Part shown: positions 7,894 to 16,222 of the stretch, piece by piece
How the letters are laid out: every line of letters starts with the position of its first letter
Numbering within the stretch: position 1 is the first letter of the stretch
Assembly: GCA_903936705.1 (NCBI GenBank)
Contig: CAIZWN010000076.1
Span: 62,001-126,000 of the forward strand
Direction of reading: 5' to 3'
DNA from: an uncultured Myxococcales bacterium
GTDB taxonomy: Bacteria > Myxococcota_A > UBA9042 > DTJE01
DNA: 64,000 nucleotides
The notes under the pieces: generated by a model
Database searches by the model: none
What the model was told of the DNA's origin: nothing
The model's input: only the letters and a program-made list of their open reading frames with translations
Program-made: the position numbers and the translations under genes

Positions 7894-9171
7894 ATGCAAC
7901 TTTCGGGCTTGCGTTATGGGTCCAAACTGCTGCAACTGGTGGAATTTCCAGTGGCAGACTTCATCGACGGCTCGGCCACAAACCAGGAGATCCAGCAGTT
8001 TCTGGAGCTGCACAAGAGACTGGTGGTGAAGCCGGCATTCAACGGGGGGGTAGGCAAGAAAGGCAAGGCCGGATTGGTGCGTGTGGTGAGCACCTTGCAA
8101 GAGGCGCTTCAGGCGAAGCGCGACCTGTTTTTCGCCCAGCATACCCACGGGAACAAGGTGGTTACGGCCAATGGCGTGACCATGGAAGCCTTCGTGCCAT
8201 CGGATCTGGAGGTCTACTTCAGCATCTGCAGCTCCAGCATCCACCGAGGGCCGGTCTTCACGATCACTCCCTGGGGAGGGGTGGACATAGAGAGCCTGTC
8301 CGACGAGAAGAAGGCTGTGGTGGAGATCGATCCCTTCATCGGCATAAATGCCTTCGAGATCACCAACGCCCTTACGGACACGGGCTGCCCCGAGGCCTTC
8401 ATCTCGGCCCTGGTCCAGCACCTGCCCAAGCTCTGGGAGCTTTATGATGGCTATGGCCTTACCACCATCGAGCTGAATCCCATCCGCGTCCAGTACCGGG
8501 GCAATCAGATCCTGCCCGTGGCGTGCGACGTGAAGGCCAGCTTCGACCAGGACAACCAGGCCTGGAAGCGCATCGGTTTGCCGGATGGGCTGTTCCAGAC
8601 CGAGACCACGCCCTTCGAGGCGGCCATCAACGAGCTGCGGACCTACCAGGGCCAGAGCGATGTGCTGGAGATGAATCCCAAGGGTAGCATCCTGCCATTC
8701 ATGTTCGGTGGCGGCGCCAACAGCGCCGGCACCGAGTCGCTGGGGGAGACGGCCATCTTCTCCTCGGACTTCGGCGGTAATCCGCCCTACGAAAAGATCT
8801 ACGAGATCAGTCGTATCGTCTTCGAGCACTGGTACCAGCAGGCGGACATGCTTTTGCTGATCGGGGGCAAGGCCAACAACACAGACATCTACGTCACTTT
8901 CAAGGGGGTCTTCGATGCGCTGCGGGACCATGTGTCCAAGGCCGGCTGGAAGCCGCTCTACGTAGTGATCGGTCGGGGTGGCCCCAATGTGGTGAAGGGC
9001 ATGTTCTACGCCAAGGACATTCTGGATCGCTTGCGGCTGCCCTACCAGATGTTCGGGCACGACACCTCCATGATTCTTACGTTGGAGCATGCGCGGAAGA
9101 TTGATAAATGGTGGCGTGCCGAGGGCGCCGAAGCCTTCCGCACGCAGATCGAAATCCAGGCGAGGGCCTAG
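7894..9171 (+). CDS. ATP-citrate-lyase-like ATP-grasp subunit
   Basis: This 425-residue protein matches the smaller, ATP-grasp subunit of two-gene ATP-citrate lyase (plant ACLA/bacterial AclB size about 400-425). Visible motifs are LVVKPAFNGGVGKKGKAGL for nucleotide binding and IELNP in the metal-binding region. The C-terminal citrate-binding half has GGGAN, LLIGGKANNTDIYVTFKG, VVIGRGGPN and FGHDTS. The stretch after GGGAN differs from the usual family sequence, so the acid it binds may differ too. In ATP-citrate lyase this subunit activates citrate with ATP and passes phosphate to a His on the partner. Start ATG 7894 has GAGGGTGG upstream. The stop is two bases before the partner gene, so the two form one translational unit. 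Confidence 0.8.
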   Translation: MQLSGLRYGSKLLQLVEFPVADFIDGSATNQEIQQFLELHKRLVVKPAFNGGVGKKGKAGLVRVVSTLQEALQAKRDLFFAQHTHGNKVVTANGVTMEAFVPSDLEVYFSICSSSIHRGPVFTITPWGGVDIESLSDEKKAVVEIDPFIGINAFEITNALTDTGCPEAFISALVQHLPKLWELYDGYGLTTIELNPIRVQYRGNQILPVACDVKASFDQDNQAWKRIGLPDGLFQTETTPFEAAINELRTYQGQSDVLEMNPKGSILPFMFGGGANSAGTESLGETAIFSSDFGGNPPYEKIYEISRIVFEHWYQQADMLLLIGGKANNTDIYVTFKGVFDALRDHVSKAGWKPLYVVIGRGGPNVVKGMFYAKDILDRLRLPYQMFGHDTSMILTLEHARKIDKWWRAEGAEAFRTQIEIQARA

Positions 9172-9173
9172 CC

Positions 9174-11900
9174 ATGCGCAAACTGACAACCCGCCCCTTC
9201 CCCTACTACGTGGGTCTCCACTCCCTGGAGGAGTTGGTTACCAAGGAGAACCGCGTCTGTGTCATGAACATTCTGGGCAGCGAGAGCCGCAAGGTCACGC
9301 CGGTGTCCCACGAGTACAGCGGTGGCAACATCGTGGCCGGTGTCCAGTACGGCCGGAGAGGTGTGCTGGAAACCAAGCTTGGCCCCATTCCCGTACACCG
9401 GAGCATCCGCGAGGTCATGGAGAATGGCATCTCCTTCGACATGGGGGTGGTCTACATTCCGCCTCTTGGCGTGTGCAAGGCCGTGTCGGAGTTGGTGACC
9501 CACAATGAGGCACTAAAGCGCATCGTCATCGTGACGGAGAAGGTGCCTGCCCGGGACTCCCGCAATATCCGGGCACTGTGCCAGGAAGCGGGCGTGGATG
9601 TCATCGGTGCCAACTGTCTGGGCATGGCCAACGCCTGGGATCGCGTCCGCATCGGGGGCAGCCTGGGTGGGGATCATCCCGAGGAAACCCTGGTCAAGGG
9701 CTCCATCGCAATACACTCGAACTCGGGCAATTTCACGTCCACCATGGCCGAGTACCTGCGAACGGCGGGCTTCGGCATCAGCACGGCGGTTTCCAGCGGC
9801 AAGGACGTCTATATCCACTTTGCCCTGCCGGAGTTTCTCTACGCCGCCCAGAATGACCCTCGCACCAAGGCCGTGGTGCTGTACGTTGAGCCAGGTGGCT
9901 ACTACGAGAAGATGGCCCTGGACTGGATCCAGGACAGCACCTTTGGCTTCACGAAGCCCATCATCGTCTGCGTCACGGGCCGCTGGAAGAAAAATATCAC
10001 CCGGTCGTGCGGCCACGCGGGTGCCATGTCCGGCGGTGGTGATGATGCCGAGGCCAAGGAACGCTGGTTCGACGAGTACTTCGGTGTGGACGTCTTCGAT
10101 CCCAAGACCCGCCAGGTCAGCAAGTCCGGTGTCCGGGTGCCCAGCATCCAGTATGTCCCGGATGCGGTTCGGGCCGTTTTCGAGAAGATTGGCGAGAAGC
10201 CTGACTTCGAGACCACCGGGGACCTGTCCCTCAAGCTCTGGCTGGGTGACTCGATGGTGCACCTGCCAGAGGGTCTGAGCCTGCCGCTATCGAAGCCTCC
10301 CGTTCCCTACGATCAGCAGATCATAGAAGTGAACAAACTGGTGGGCGCCCACTACCTCCGCCAGAATATGGCCGACAAGTCGGGCGCCTCCCGCATGAAC
10401 CCCGAGTCCCAGGTTTCGGAGCTCCACGGCAAGACCGTGCTGGATCTTTCCAGGCACTCCATGGAGGAGAACCTTTACTTCTCGCTGGCGAAGGTCATGC
10501 CCGAGAAGGGCGATCTGCCCACCTTGAACCTGATCCTGAACCTCTTCATGAAGATAGATGAGCGCCGCATGGAGCTTATCGACGAGGCAAGGGCCAATGG
10601 CTGCACTCCCAATGCCTACCTGGCCTCGCAGATCGCCCTGGTGGGCGACAAGGACCTGCTGGCCAAGTCCCGGAAGCACTCCCAGTTCATCATCGATCTC
10701 ATTCGCGAGTTCAGCCTGAATGAGTTGAGTCGGACCCTTCCGCCCGAGCTGGACGAGTATGTGATGGAACATCTCCTCAGCTCGGAGCCTTCCAGGAAGA
10801 CCGATGTCTCGAGGCTGCTCCTCAGGGAGGTCAAAAAGTCGAAGAAGTCTTGCGTGGCCCTGAAGGTCTGCCAGCACATCATCGAGCTTGCCGAGAAGCG
10901 GGGGCTGGAGATCCGTGACGCCTACGAGTTCCTGCTGGCCACCATCGCGGTTTGCGTGCTTTGGAACCCAATGCTGGAGAAGCGCATCGGCCGCCAGTTG
11001 GTGGAGGACGCGGTCACGTATTTCTACATCATGTCGCGCATCGTGGCCTACTCGGCGGTGGACCGGGCCCACAACCCGCACTGGAAGAAGCTGGTGAACC
11101 AGAAGCTCTCCAACCTGAACCACAGCTTCACGGAGAACACGTTCAAGGTGCTTTTCGCCCGGGTGCCGGACCCGGGGGAATTGCTCGAGCTTCAGACGCT
11201 GCTGGGCCTCACCATCACCAACGGCCCGGGTACCCTTTCCTCCAAGGGCGCCAAGGAGAGTGTCAGTGCCCGCAATGACATCTCCATGGCCTTCGTGGGC
11301 TTCCTGTCCAATACCGGCCGGGCGCATGGTGGCAACGGTTACGAGGCAGTCGAGTTCCTGGTGGAGCAGTTCAAAGGAGTGACCCTTGCCGATCCCGCTG
11401 ACAAAGCACACGGACTGGATCTAAAGGCGATGGCCAACAAGGCCGCCAAGGCCTATGGGGCCCGCAAGAAGCAAGCCCAGGAAGGGGAGGAAGGCGTCGT
11501 GAGGCCCATCCCCTGCATCAACCACCCGGTTTTCCGGGGGAACAAGATCAACGTGGATCCCCGGGAGCAGTTCGTGTCTGGACTGCTGACCGAGAAGGGC
11601 ATCTACAACGTTTTCTGGGAGTTCTACCGGCACCTGGTCAAGGAGCTTTATGCCGAGGGGGTGACCCGGAATGTCTTTTGTGTAAACGTGGACGCCGTCC
11701 TGGCTGTGATTACCCTCAAGCTGGTTTGGAAGGATCTACAGGCGGGTCGCATAAGCCTTCGTCAGGTCCAGGATCTTGCCTTTACGCTCTTCCTGCTCAG
11801 CCGCACCATCGGCGTCACGGCCGAGATAGCCGACCATCGCGACCGGGGCCAGGACATGGACTGCCGCACGCCCGAGAACGCACTGACCTACGTTCTGTAG
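9174..11900 (+). CDS. ATP-citrate-lyase-like large subunit with about 280-residue insertion
   Basis: This 908-residue protein is the partner of the upstream ATP-grasp subunit. Residues 1-345 form the CoA-binding and ligase domains, with the phospho-His motif GHAGA (His about 281). Residues 670-908 match the citrate-synthase-like lyase domain (GPGTLSS, NVDAVLAV, LLSRTIG, DHRDRG and the C-terminal ENALTYVL). Canonical large subunits have about 608 residues. Here about 280 extra, mostly helical residues (about 390-670) separate the two parts. The His-Gly-Pro of the lyase domain, catalytic in ATP-citrate lyases, reads Asn-Gly-Pro (about 683-685). A second motif His (NHP, about 783) and the Asp of NVDA (about 840) remain. 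Start ATG 9174 is preceded by GCGAGGGCC. Activity towards citrate is therefore uncertain. Confidence 0.78.
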   Translation: MRKLTTRPFPYYVGLHSLEELVTKENRVCVMNILGSESRKVTPVSHEYSGGNIVAGVQYGRRGVLETKLGPIPVHRSIREVMENGISFDMGVVYIPPLGVCKAVSELVTHNEALKRIVIVTEKVPARDSRNIRALCQEAGVDVIGANCLGMANAWDRVRIGGSLGGDHPEETLVKGSIAIHSNSGNFTSTMAEYLRTAGFGISTAVSSGKDVYIHFALPEFLYAAQNDPRTKAVVLYVEPGGYYEKMALDWIQDSTFGFTKPIIVCVTGRWKKNITRSCGHAGAMSGGGDDAEAKERWFDEYFGVDVFDPKTRQVSKSGVRVPSIQYVPDAVRAVFEKIGEKPDFETTGDLSLKLWLGDSMVHLPEGLSLPLSKPPVPYDQQIIEVNKLVGAHYLRQNMADKSGASRMNPESQVSELHGKTVLDLSRHSMEENLYFSLAKVMPEKGDLPTLNLILNLFMKIDERRMELIDEARANGCTPNAYLASQIALVGDKDLLAKSRKHSQFIIDLIREFSLNELSRTLPPELDEYVMEHLLSSEPSRKTDVSRLLLREVKKSKKSCVALKVCQHIIELAEKRGLEIRDAYEFLLATIAVCVLWNPMLEKRIGRQLVEDAVTYFYIMSRIVAYSAVDRAHNPHWKKLVNQKLSNLNHSFTENTFKVLFARVPDPGELLELQTLLGLTITNGPGTLSSKGAKESVSARNDISMAFVGFLSNTGRAHGGNGYEAVEFLVEQFKGVTLADPADKAHGLDLKAMANKAAKAYGARKKQAQEGEEGVVRPIPCINHPVFRGNKINVDPREQFVSGLLTEKGIYNVFWEFYRHLVKELYAEGVTRNVFCVNVDAVLAVITLKLVWKDLQAGRISLRQVQDLAFTLFLLSRTIGVTAEIADHRDRGQDMDCRTPENALTYVL

Positions 11901-11915
11901 GTGTGGCTGCCACAC
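11901..11915 (+). terminator. Hairpin directly after the ATP-citrate-lyase-like operon
   Basis: GTGTGG, CTG and CCACAC form a six-pair stem that begins with the first base after the stop codon. No T-run follows, so termination is only suggested by position. Confidence 0.35.
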
Positions 11916-12028
11916 GACCGGCGTCGAGCTGCAGGACCAGGTCTCATGGTCAGCTGGTCATTGAGACATCGCAGTAGATTCGCTGGTCAGCAGGCGCGTC
12001 GTCGGGGAAGTTGTGCGCCGCGTGGGTT

Positions 12029-12937
12029 TCAGCGAGAAACAGCCCCTTGCAGCCAAACCTGGATCCGGTCGGCCACGGCGCCTGGCTGTTCCAGCGGCAG
12101 CATGTGACTTACGCCCGGGATCTCTATCGCCTCGCCGTTTCGCACAAGGCGCTCGAACTTGCGCAAGGAGGCCCGCGACAGGGCGTTCGAATGTTCGCCG
12201 CGCACCAGCAGTATTGGCACGGTAGAGCGTCGCACGAGGTTCCATGGGCTCGCCGGCGTGGATCGGAAGATCGCCGCCTCCCATTCCTTGGGGTACCTCA
12301 GGCGCAAGCCGCCCTCGGGGGCCTGCTCCAGTCCGGTGTCCAGATAGGCGTCGAAACATTCCTCCCGGAAATCGCGAAACAGTGGCTTGTCACGCCAGGC
12401 TCGACGCGCCTCGGCCCTGGACGGCCAGCGGTCACGTCGACGCATGGCCCCGGCGACGATTGGGGTACGGTCGACCCGGTGCAGCCGCTGCATCGCGCCC
12501 CACAGGATCGACAGGGGGCCGCTGAAGAACGCCGGATCCACCAGAACCAGTGCCCGGAACAGCCCTGGATCGTCGACCGCGGCCCAAAGGCTGCAAATCG
12601 CCCCCAGACTATGGCCCAGCCCAACCGATCCACGGAAGCCGTTTGAATCGACCGCCTTCTTCAGGTCCAGGGCCAGCGGCGACCAGTCGTGCAGTTCCGT
12701 CGGGTCAGATCCCGGCCACATGGGGCGGGATTCGAGGCTTGCCACCCGGTATTCCGGCAGGAAGCAGCGCAAAAAGGGACCGTAGATGCGCGGGGAAAAC
12801 CCGTTGGCATGGCCGAAGTGCATCAGTTGGCCGGTGCCTCCCCAGTCGATCCACGCTGCAGGAGGATTTGCGGCCCCAGGAGGAATCCCGGCCACCGTGG
12901 GAATCCCGTCAGCAGCCTTTCCGCCTTTGGTTTTCAC
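12029..12937 (-). CDS. Alpha/beta-hydrolase-fold protein
   Basis: This 302-residue cytoplasmic protein has the alpha/beta-hydrolase pattern: an oxyanion-hole stretch HANGF (43-47), the nucleophile elbow GLGHSLGA with Ser 110, and a late His in GVSHMLP. The acid usually lies in the strand reading ILLVRGEHS. The substrate cannot be told; related proteins act on esters or lactones. The GTG start at 12937 is preceded by GGGAGG seven bases away and overlaps the stop of the Nudix gene by four bases, so the two are translationally coupled. It is the last gene of the alr-hemL-Nudix-hydrolase operon. Confidence 0.85.
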   Translation of the reverse strand: MKTKGGKAADGIPTVAGIPPGAANPPAAWIDWGGTGQLMHFGHANGFSPRIYGPFLRCFLPEYRVASLESRPMWPGSDPTELHDWSPLALDLKKAVDSNGFRGSVGLGHSLGAICSLWAAVDDPGLFRALVLVDPAFFSGPLSILWGAMQRLHRVDRTPIVAGAMRRRDRWPSRAEARRAWRDKPLFRDFREECFDAYLDTGLEQAPEGGLRLRYPKEWEAAIFRSTPASPWNLVRRSTVPILLVRGEHSNALSRASLRKFERLVRNGEAIEIPGVSHMLPLEQPGAVADRIQVWLQGAVSR

Positions 12938-13503
12938 GACCGCGCCTCCCGGGCAACTACGCGCCTTGCGAATTCCAGCGCGTTGATGACCAGTGCATGA
13001 TCGATCGCGCCAGACGCAATCATGGCGTCCACCTCGTCCCAGGTGGCCTCGAACGACTCGATGGCCTCGCGTTCCTCCAGGCGGGGCGGACCGTCGGGTG
13101 TCGCATCCAGCGCCACGAACGTGTGCAGGAAGTTGCGTTGCAACGCCGGGTTGGGGCGCAACCGGCCCGTCCGGATCATCTTGCGACAGCGGTAGCCGGT
13201 TTCTTCGTCCAGTTCCCGCGAGGCGCTGTCCTGCGGGTCCTCGCCAGGGTCAATGATCCCGCCGGGGACCTCGATGGCGACCTCGTCCGATCCAGCCCGC
13301 CACTGGCGAATCAGGACGACCTTCCCCTGGGGTGTCACCGGAACCACGTTCACCCAGTCGTCTGCCAGGATAACGTAGAACCCGAACTGCCCTGCGCCGT
13401 CTGGCCGCGCGCAAGTCTCCTCCACGATGCGGAAGATTCGGCAGTCGACCACCGGTTTCTGGTCCAGCCGGCGCCACGGGGTCACACCTTTCAAGTCGGC
13501 CAT
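12934..13503 (-). CDS. Nudix hydrolase, ADP-ribose pyrophosphatase-like
   Basis: This 189-residue protein has a complete Nudix box (G-x5-E-x7-R-E-x2-E-E-x-G) in GGIIDPGEDPQDSASRELDE followed by ETG, which binds the metals used to split nucleoside diphosphate-linked substrates. The N-terminal strand (VDCRIFRIVEETC) and the EVPGGI approach to the box resemble ADP-ribose/ADP-sugar pyrophosphatases. ATG 13503 is chosen because AAGGAG lies six bases upstream, although the frame stays open for 25 more codons. It sits 37 bases after hemL and overlaps the alpha/beta hydrolase gene by four bases. Confidence 0.9.
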   Translation of the reverse strand: MADLKGVTPWRRLDQKPVVDCRIFRIVEETCARPDGAGQFGFYVILADDWVNVVPVTPQGKVVLIRQWRAGSDEVAIEVPGGIIDPGEDPQDSASRELDEETGYRCRKMIRTGRLRPNPALQRNFLHTFVALDATPDGPPRLEEREAIESFEATWDEVDAMIASGAIDHALVINALEFARRVVAREARS

Positions 13504-13540
13504 CGTGATCTCCTTGTTCATCAGCGGGGCGCTTCCGGAT

Positions 13541-14842
13541 TCACATCGTTCGGAATGCCTCGCGGGCCGCCTGGACAACGTGGTCGATCTCGGCCGGGCC
13601 GTGGGCCGCGGAAAGGAAGGCCGCCTCGAACTGGGAAGGTGGCAGCGAGACTCCCAGGTTTCGCATACGGTGGAACCAGCGTCCGAACGCCTTGGTGTCG
13701 CTGGTCTTCGCCGATTCCAGGTCGGTGACCGGCGTTCCCGTGAAGAACACCGTGAACATCGATCCGATGCGGTTGATGGTCACCGTTACGCCGGCCGCCG
13801 CCGCCGCCGCTGCCAGCCCGTCGCACAGCGTGGCAGAGTTTCGTTCGATAGCCGGGTAGGGGTCGGTAGCCTGAAGGACCCGCAGGGTCGCCAGGCCCGC
13901 CGCCACAGACAGAGGGTTTCCGGACAAGGTTCCAGCCTGGTAGACCGGCCCCACCGGCGACACCATCTGCATGACTTCGCGCCGGCCTCCGTAGGCGCCG
14001 ACCGGCAACCCGCCACCGATGATCTTGCCCAGGCAGGTCAGGTCGGGCTGCAGCCCCAGCAGCGACTGGGCGCCATGAAGCGCCACGCGGAAGCCCGTCA
14101 TGACCTCGTCGCAGATCAGCAGCGCGCCGTGCCGCCGCGGAATATCGTTCAATGCGGCCACGAACGCCGGGGTCGGCGTCACCACGCCCATGTTACCCAC
14201 GTAGGGTTCGACGATGACCGCCGCAATCTGCCCGCCGGCTTCCTGGAAAGCCTTTTCCAGCGCGGCAGGATCGTTGTACGGCAGCGTGATCGTATGAGCG
14301 GCGAATTCCGCCGGCACGCCTGCGCTGTCGGGTGCGCCGAAGGTCAACGCCCCCGAACCGGCCTTGACCAGCAGGAAGTCCGCGTGTCCGTGATAGCACC
14401 CCTCGAACTTGACCAGCTTGGACCTGCCCGTGAAGCCTCGGGCCACACGAACCGCGCTCATGGTGGCCTCGGTGCCGCTGTTCACCAGCCGTACCTGCTC
14501 CAGACCCGGCATCAGTCGTCGCAGCGTCTCGGCCATTTCGACCTCGCCCTCGGTGGGCGCGCCGTAGGACATGCCGTGGTCCAGCGCCGCACGGATGGCC
14601 GCCACTACCTCCGGGTGCCGGTGTCCCAGCACCAGAGGTCCCCACGACAGGATCAGATCCACGTATCGGTTTCCATCGACATCGACCACCCAGGCCCCAT
14701 CCCCGCCTGCCGCAAAGAATGGACCGCCCCCGACCGACCGCAATGCACGTACCGGGCTGTTCACGCCTCCGGGGATCGATTCCAGCGCTCGGGCCATCAA
14801 GGCCTCCGAGCGGTCCATGCACAGTTCCTTTCCGTCATTCAT
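13541..14842 (-). CDS. hemL: Glutamate-1-semialdehyde 2,1-aminomutase
   Basis: This PLP enzyme moves the amino group of glutamate-1-semialdehyde to give 5-aminolevulinate, the C5-pathway entry to heme. The 433-residue length is normal. Signatures include the N-terminal [11 protein letters not shown], the cofactor-binding stretches [13 protein letters not shown] and [10 protein letters not shown], the strand [12 protein letters not shown], and the Schiff-base Lys in [11 protein letters not shown]. The frame is open 38 codons further upstream, but ATG 14842 has AAGGAGG five to ten bases before it. It lies 41 bases downstream of alr. Its presence means the organism makes heme precursors from glutamate. 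Confidence 0.97.
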   Translation of the reverse strand: MNDGKELCMDRSEALMARALESIPGGVNSPVRALRSVGGGPFFAAGGDGAWVVDVDGNRYVDLILSWGPLVLGHRHPEVVAAIRAALDHGMSYGAPTEGEVEMAETLRRLMPGLEQVRLVNSGTEATMSAVRVARGFTGRSKLVKFEGCYHGHADFLLVKAGSGALTFGAPDSAGVPAEFAAHTITLPYNDPAALEKAFQEAGGQIAAVIVEPYVGNMGVVTPTPAFVAALNDIPRRHGALLICDEVMTGFRVALHGAQSLLGLQPDLTCLGKIIGGGLPVGAYGGRREVMQMVSPVGPVYQAGTLSGNPLSVAAGLATLRVLQATDPYPAIERNSATLCDGLAAAAAAAGVTVTINRIGSMFTVFFTGTPVTDLESAKTSDTKAFGRWFHRMRNLGVSLPPSQFEAAFLSAAHGPAEIDHVVQAAREAFRTM

Positions 14843-14883
14843 GGCACCCTCCTTCAGCGGCTTGCGCCTGGTTTCCGGCCGCG

Positions 14884-16029
14884 TCAACAAACAGCCACCC
14901 GAGGCACCGATTCGGCGATTCGCGTCGTTGCCTCGTAGTTGATCGTTCCTGCCCAACCGGCAAACTGTTCGGCGGTCACGGCGTCGTCGCCTGTTCGCCC
15001 AATCAGGACGGCCTCGTCGCCAGCCTCGACGCCGACCACGTCCCCGACATCAATCATCAGCATGTTCATGCACACCCTTCCACGAACCTGGGCCCGCATG
15101 CCTCGTACCAGCACGTACGCCGTGTTGGACATCCCCCGGTCGTATCCGTCGTAATAGCCTATCGGCAACACGGCTATTCGCGTGTCGTGCGTGGTGCGGT
15201 AGGTGCGGCCATACCCGACGTAGGTGCCGGCCGGCACGGTTTTCACCTGGGCGACCCGGGTCTTCCAGGTCAGTGCCGGTTGCAGCACCACGCGGTCCCT
15301 GTGGGCCAGCGTCGCCGACACCAGCGTTTCGGATGACGGCCACATCCCGTAGGCAGAGATTCCCACCCTGACCATGTCGCCATGCGCCTCGGGCCAAAGG
15401 ATTGTTGCCGCCGAGTTGGCGATGTCGCCCTTCAGGTGTGGTAGACCCTCGGCCCGCAGCATGGCGAGTCCTTCATGGAAGGCCGCCAGTTGCCTGCGTG
15501 CAAAGGTGTGGTCCGTGGTGTCCTCGACGTCGGCAAAGTGCGTCGACACGGCGTTGATAGTCACGCCTGCCATGCCCGCCGCGTGCCGGACCAGCAAAAG
15601 CGCCTCGCCAAGGTCCACGCCTTGCCGGTGCGTCCCTGTTTCCAGCTTCAGGTGAACGCGCGCCATCCGACCGGCCCCGCGCGCTGCCTCGTCCAGCGCC
15701 TGCATGACCTGGGCATCGTAGGCGACCAGGCTGACGTCCAGCGTGATCGCTTCGGCGGCCTGTCCTGGTTCCACCCTGCCCAGGACGTGCAGCGGCTGGG
15801 TCAGCCCAGCCCCCCGCAGGACCGACGCTTCCCACAAATCGTTCACACATAGCAGGTCGGCTCCGGCATCGGCAAAAGCCCTCGCAGCCAGCACCAGCCC
15901 GTGTCCGTATGCATTGGACTTGACCACTGGAGCCAGGGCGCACGACGGCCCAACCAGCCGCCGGAACTCGGCCAGGTTCGCCTTCAAGGCACCCAGGGAC
16001 ACCTCGCACCAGGTCAGACGCTGTGGCAT
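14884..16029 (-). CDS. alr: Alanine racemase
   Basis: This PLP enzyme interconverts L- and D-alanine to supply D-alanine for peptidoglycan. The 381-residue length is normal. The Schiff-base Lys lies in [10 protein letters not shown] (Lys 37) and the second catalytic base, Tyr, is in [13 protein letters not shown] fold-type III barrel and a C-terminal beta domain with MLMIDVG are both present. ATG 16029 is the only good start. It heads the operon alr-hemL-Nudix-hydrolase and is divergent from the tandem ThyX gene; a TCGACT-16-TACAAT promoter lies just upstream. Confidence 0.97.
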   Translation of the reverse strand: MPQRLTWCEVSLGALKANLAEFRRLVGPSCALAPVVKSNAYGHGLVLAARAFADAGADLLCVNDLWEASVLRGAGLTQPLHVLGRVEPGQAAEAITLDVSLVAYDAQVMQALDEAARGAGRMARVHLKLETGTHRQGVDLGEALLLVRHAAGMAGVTINAVSTHFADVEDTTDHTFARRQLAAFHEGLAMLRAEGLPHLKGDIANSAATILWPEAHGDMVRVGISAYGMWPSSETLVSATLAHRDRVVLQPALTWKTRVAQVKTVPAGTYVGYGRTYRTTHDTRIAVLPIGYYDGYDRGMSNTAYVLVRGMRAQVRGRVCMNMLMIDVGDVVGVEAGDEAVLIGRTGDDAVTAEQFAGWAGTINYEATTRIAESVPRVAVC

Positions 16030-16054
16030 CGACAGACACCGCTCGAGCCGCGCG

Positions 16055-16082
16055 ATTGTATCGCTAAACGGCGTTCAGTCGA
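16055..16082 (-). promoter_or_regulatory. Candidate promoter of the alr operon
   Basis: On the minus strand TCGACT (16082-16077) and TACAAT (16060-16055) are 16 bases apart. The -10 box ends 26 bases before the alr ATG. Confidence 0.45.
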
Positions 16083-16132
16083 GCGCAGTCCCTGAAACTC
16101 GAATGCAAGCGCGTCCGACTTCGAGAGTTCGA

Positions 16133-16161
16133 TTGACCTGAAGCCGTCCCGGGTCTAACTT
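16133..16161 (+). promoter_or_regulatory. Candidate promoter of the tandem ThyX gene
   Basis: TTGACC (16133-16138) and TAACTT (16156-16161) are 17 bases apart. Transcription would begin near 16168, exactly where the hairpin at 16168-16189 starts. Confidence 0.5.
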
Positions 16162-16167
16162 ACCGCC

Positions 16168-16189
16168 AAAGCCGGATGCTTTCGGCTTT
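16168..16189 (+). promoter_or_regulatory. Hairpin at the predicted 5' end of the thyX mRNA
   Basis: AAAGCCG and CGGCTTT form a perfect seven-pair stem with an eight-base loop. It would be the first structure in the leader and ends 23 bases before the ribosome site. It could stabilise the mRNA or serve as an attenuator. Confidence 0.45.
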
Positions 16190-16222
16190 CCTTGTCCGAC
16201 AGTCCCGCGTTTGGAGGCGATG

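Noticed and set aside
7462-9189. 575-codon open frame on the minus strand
   Set aside because: Antisense shadow of the ATP-grasp subunit gene, whose product has clear family motifs.
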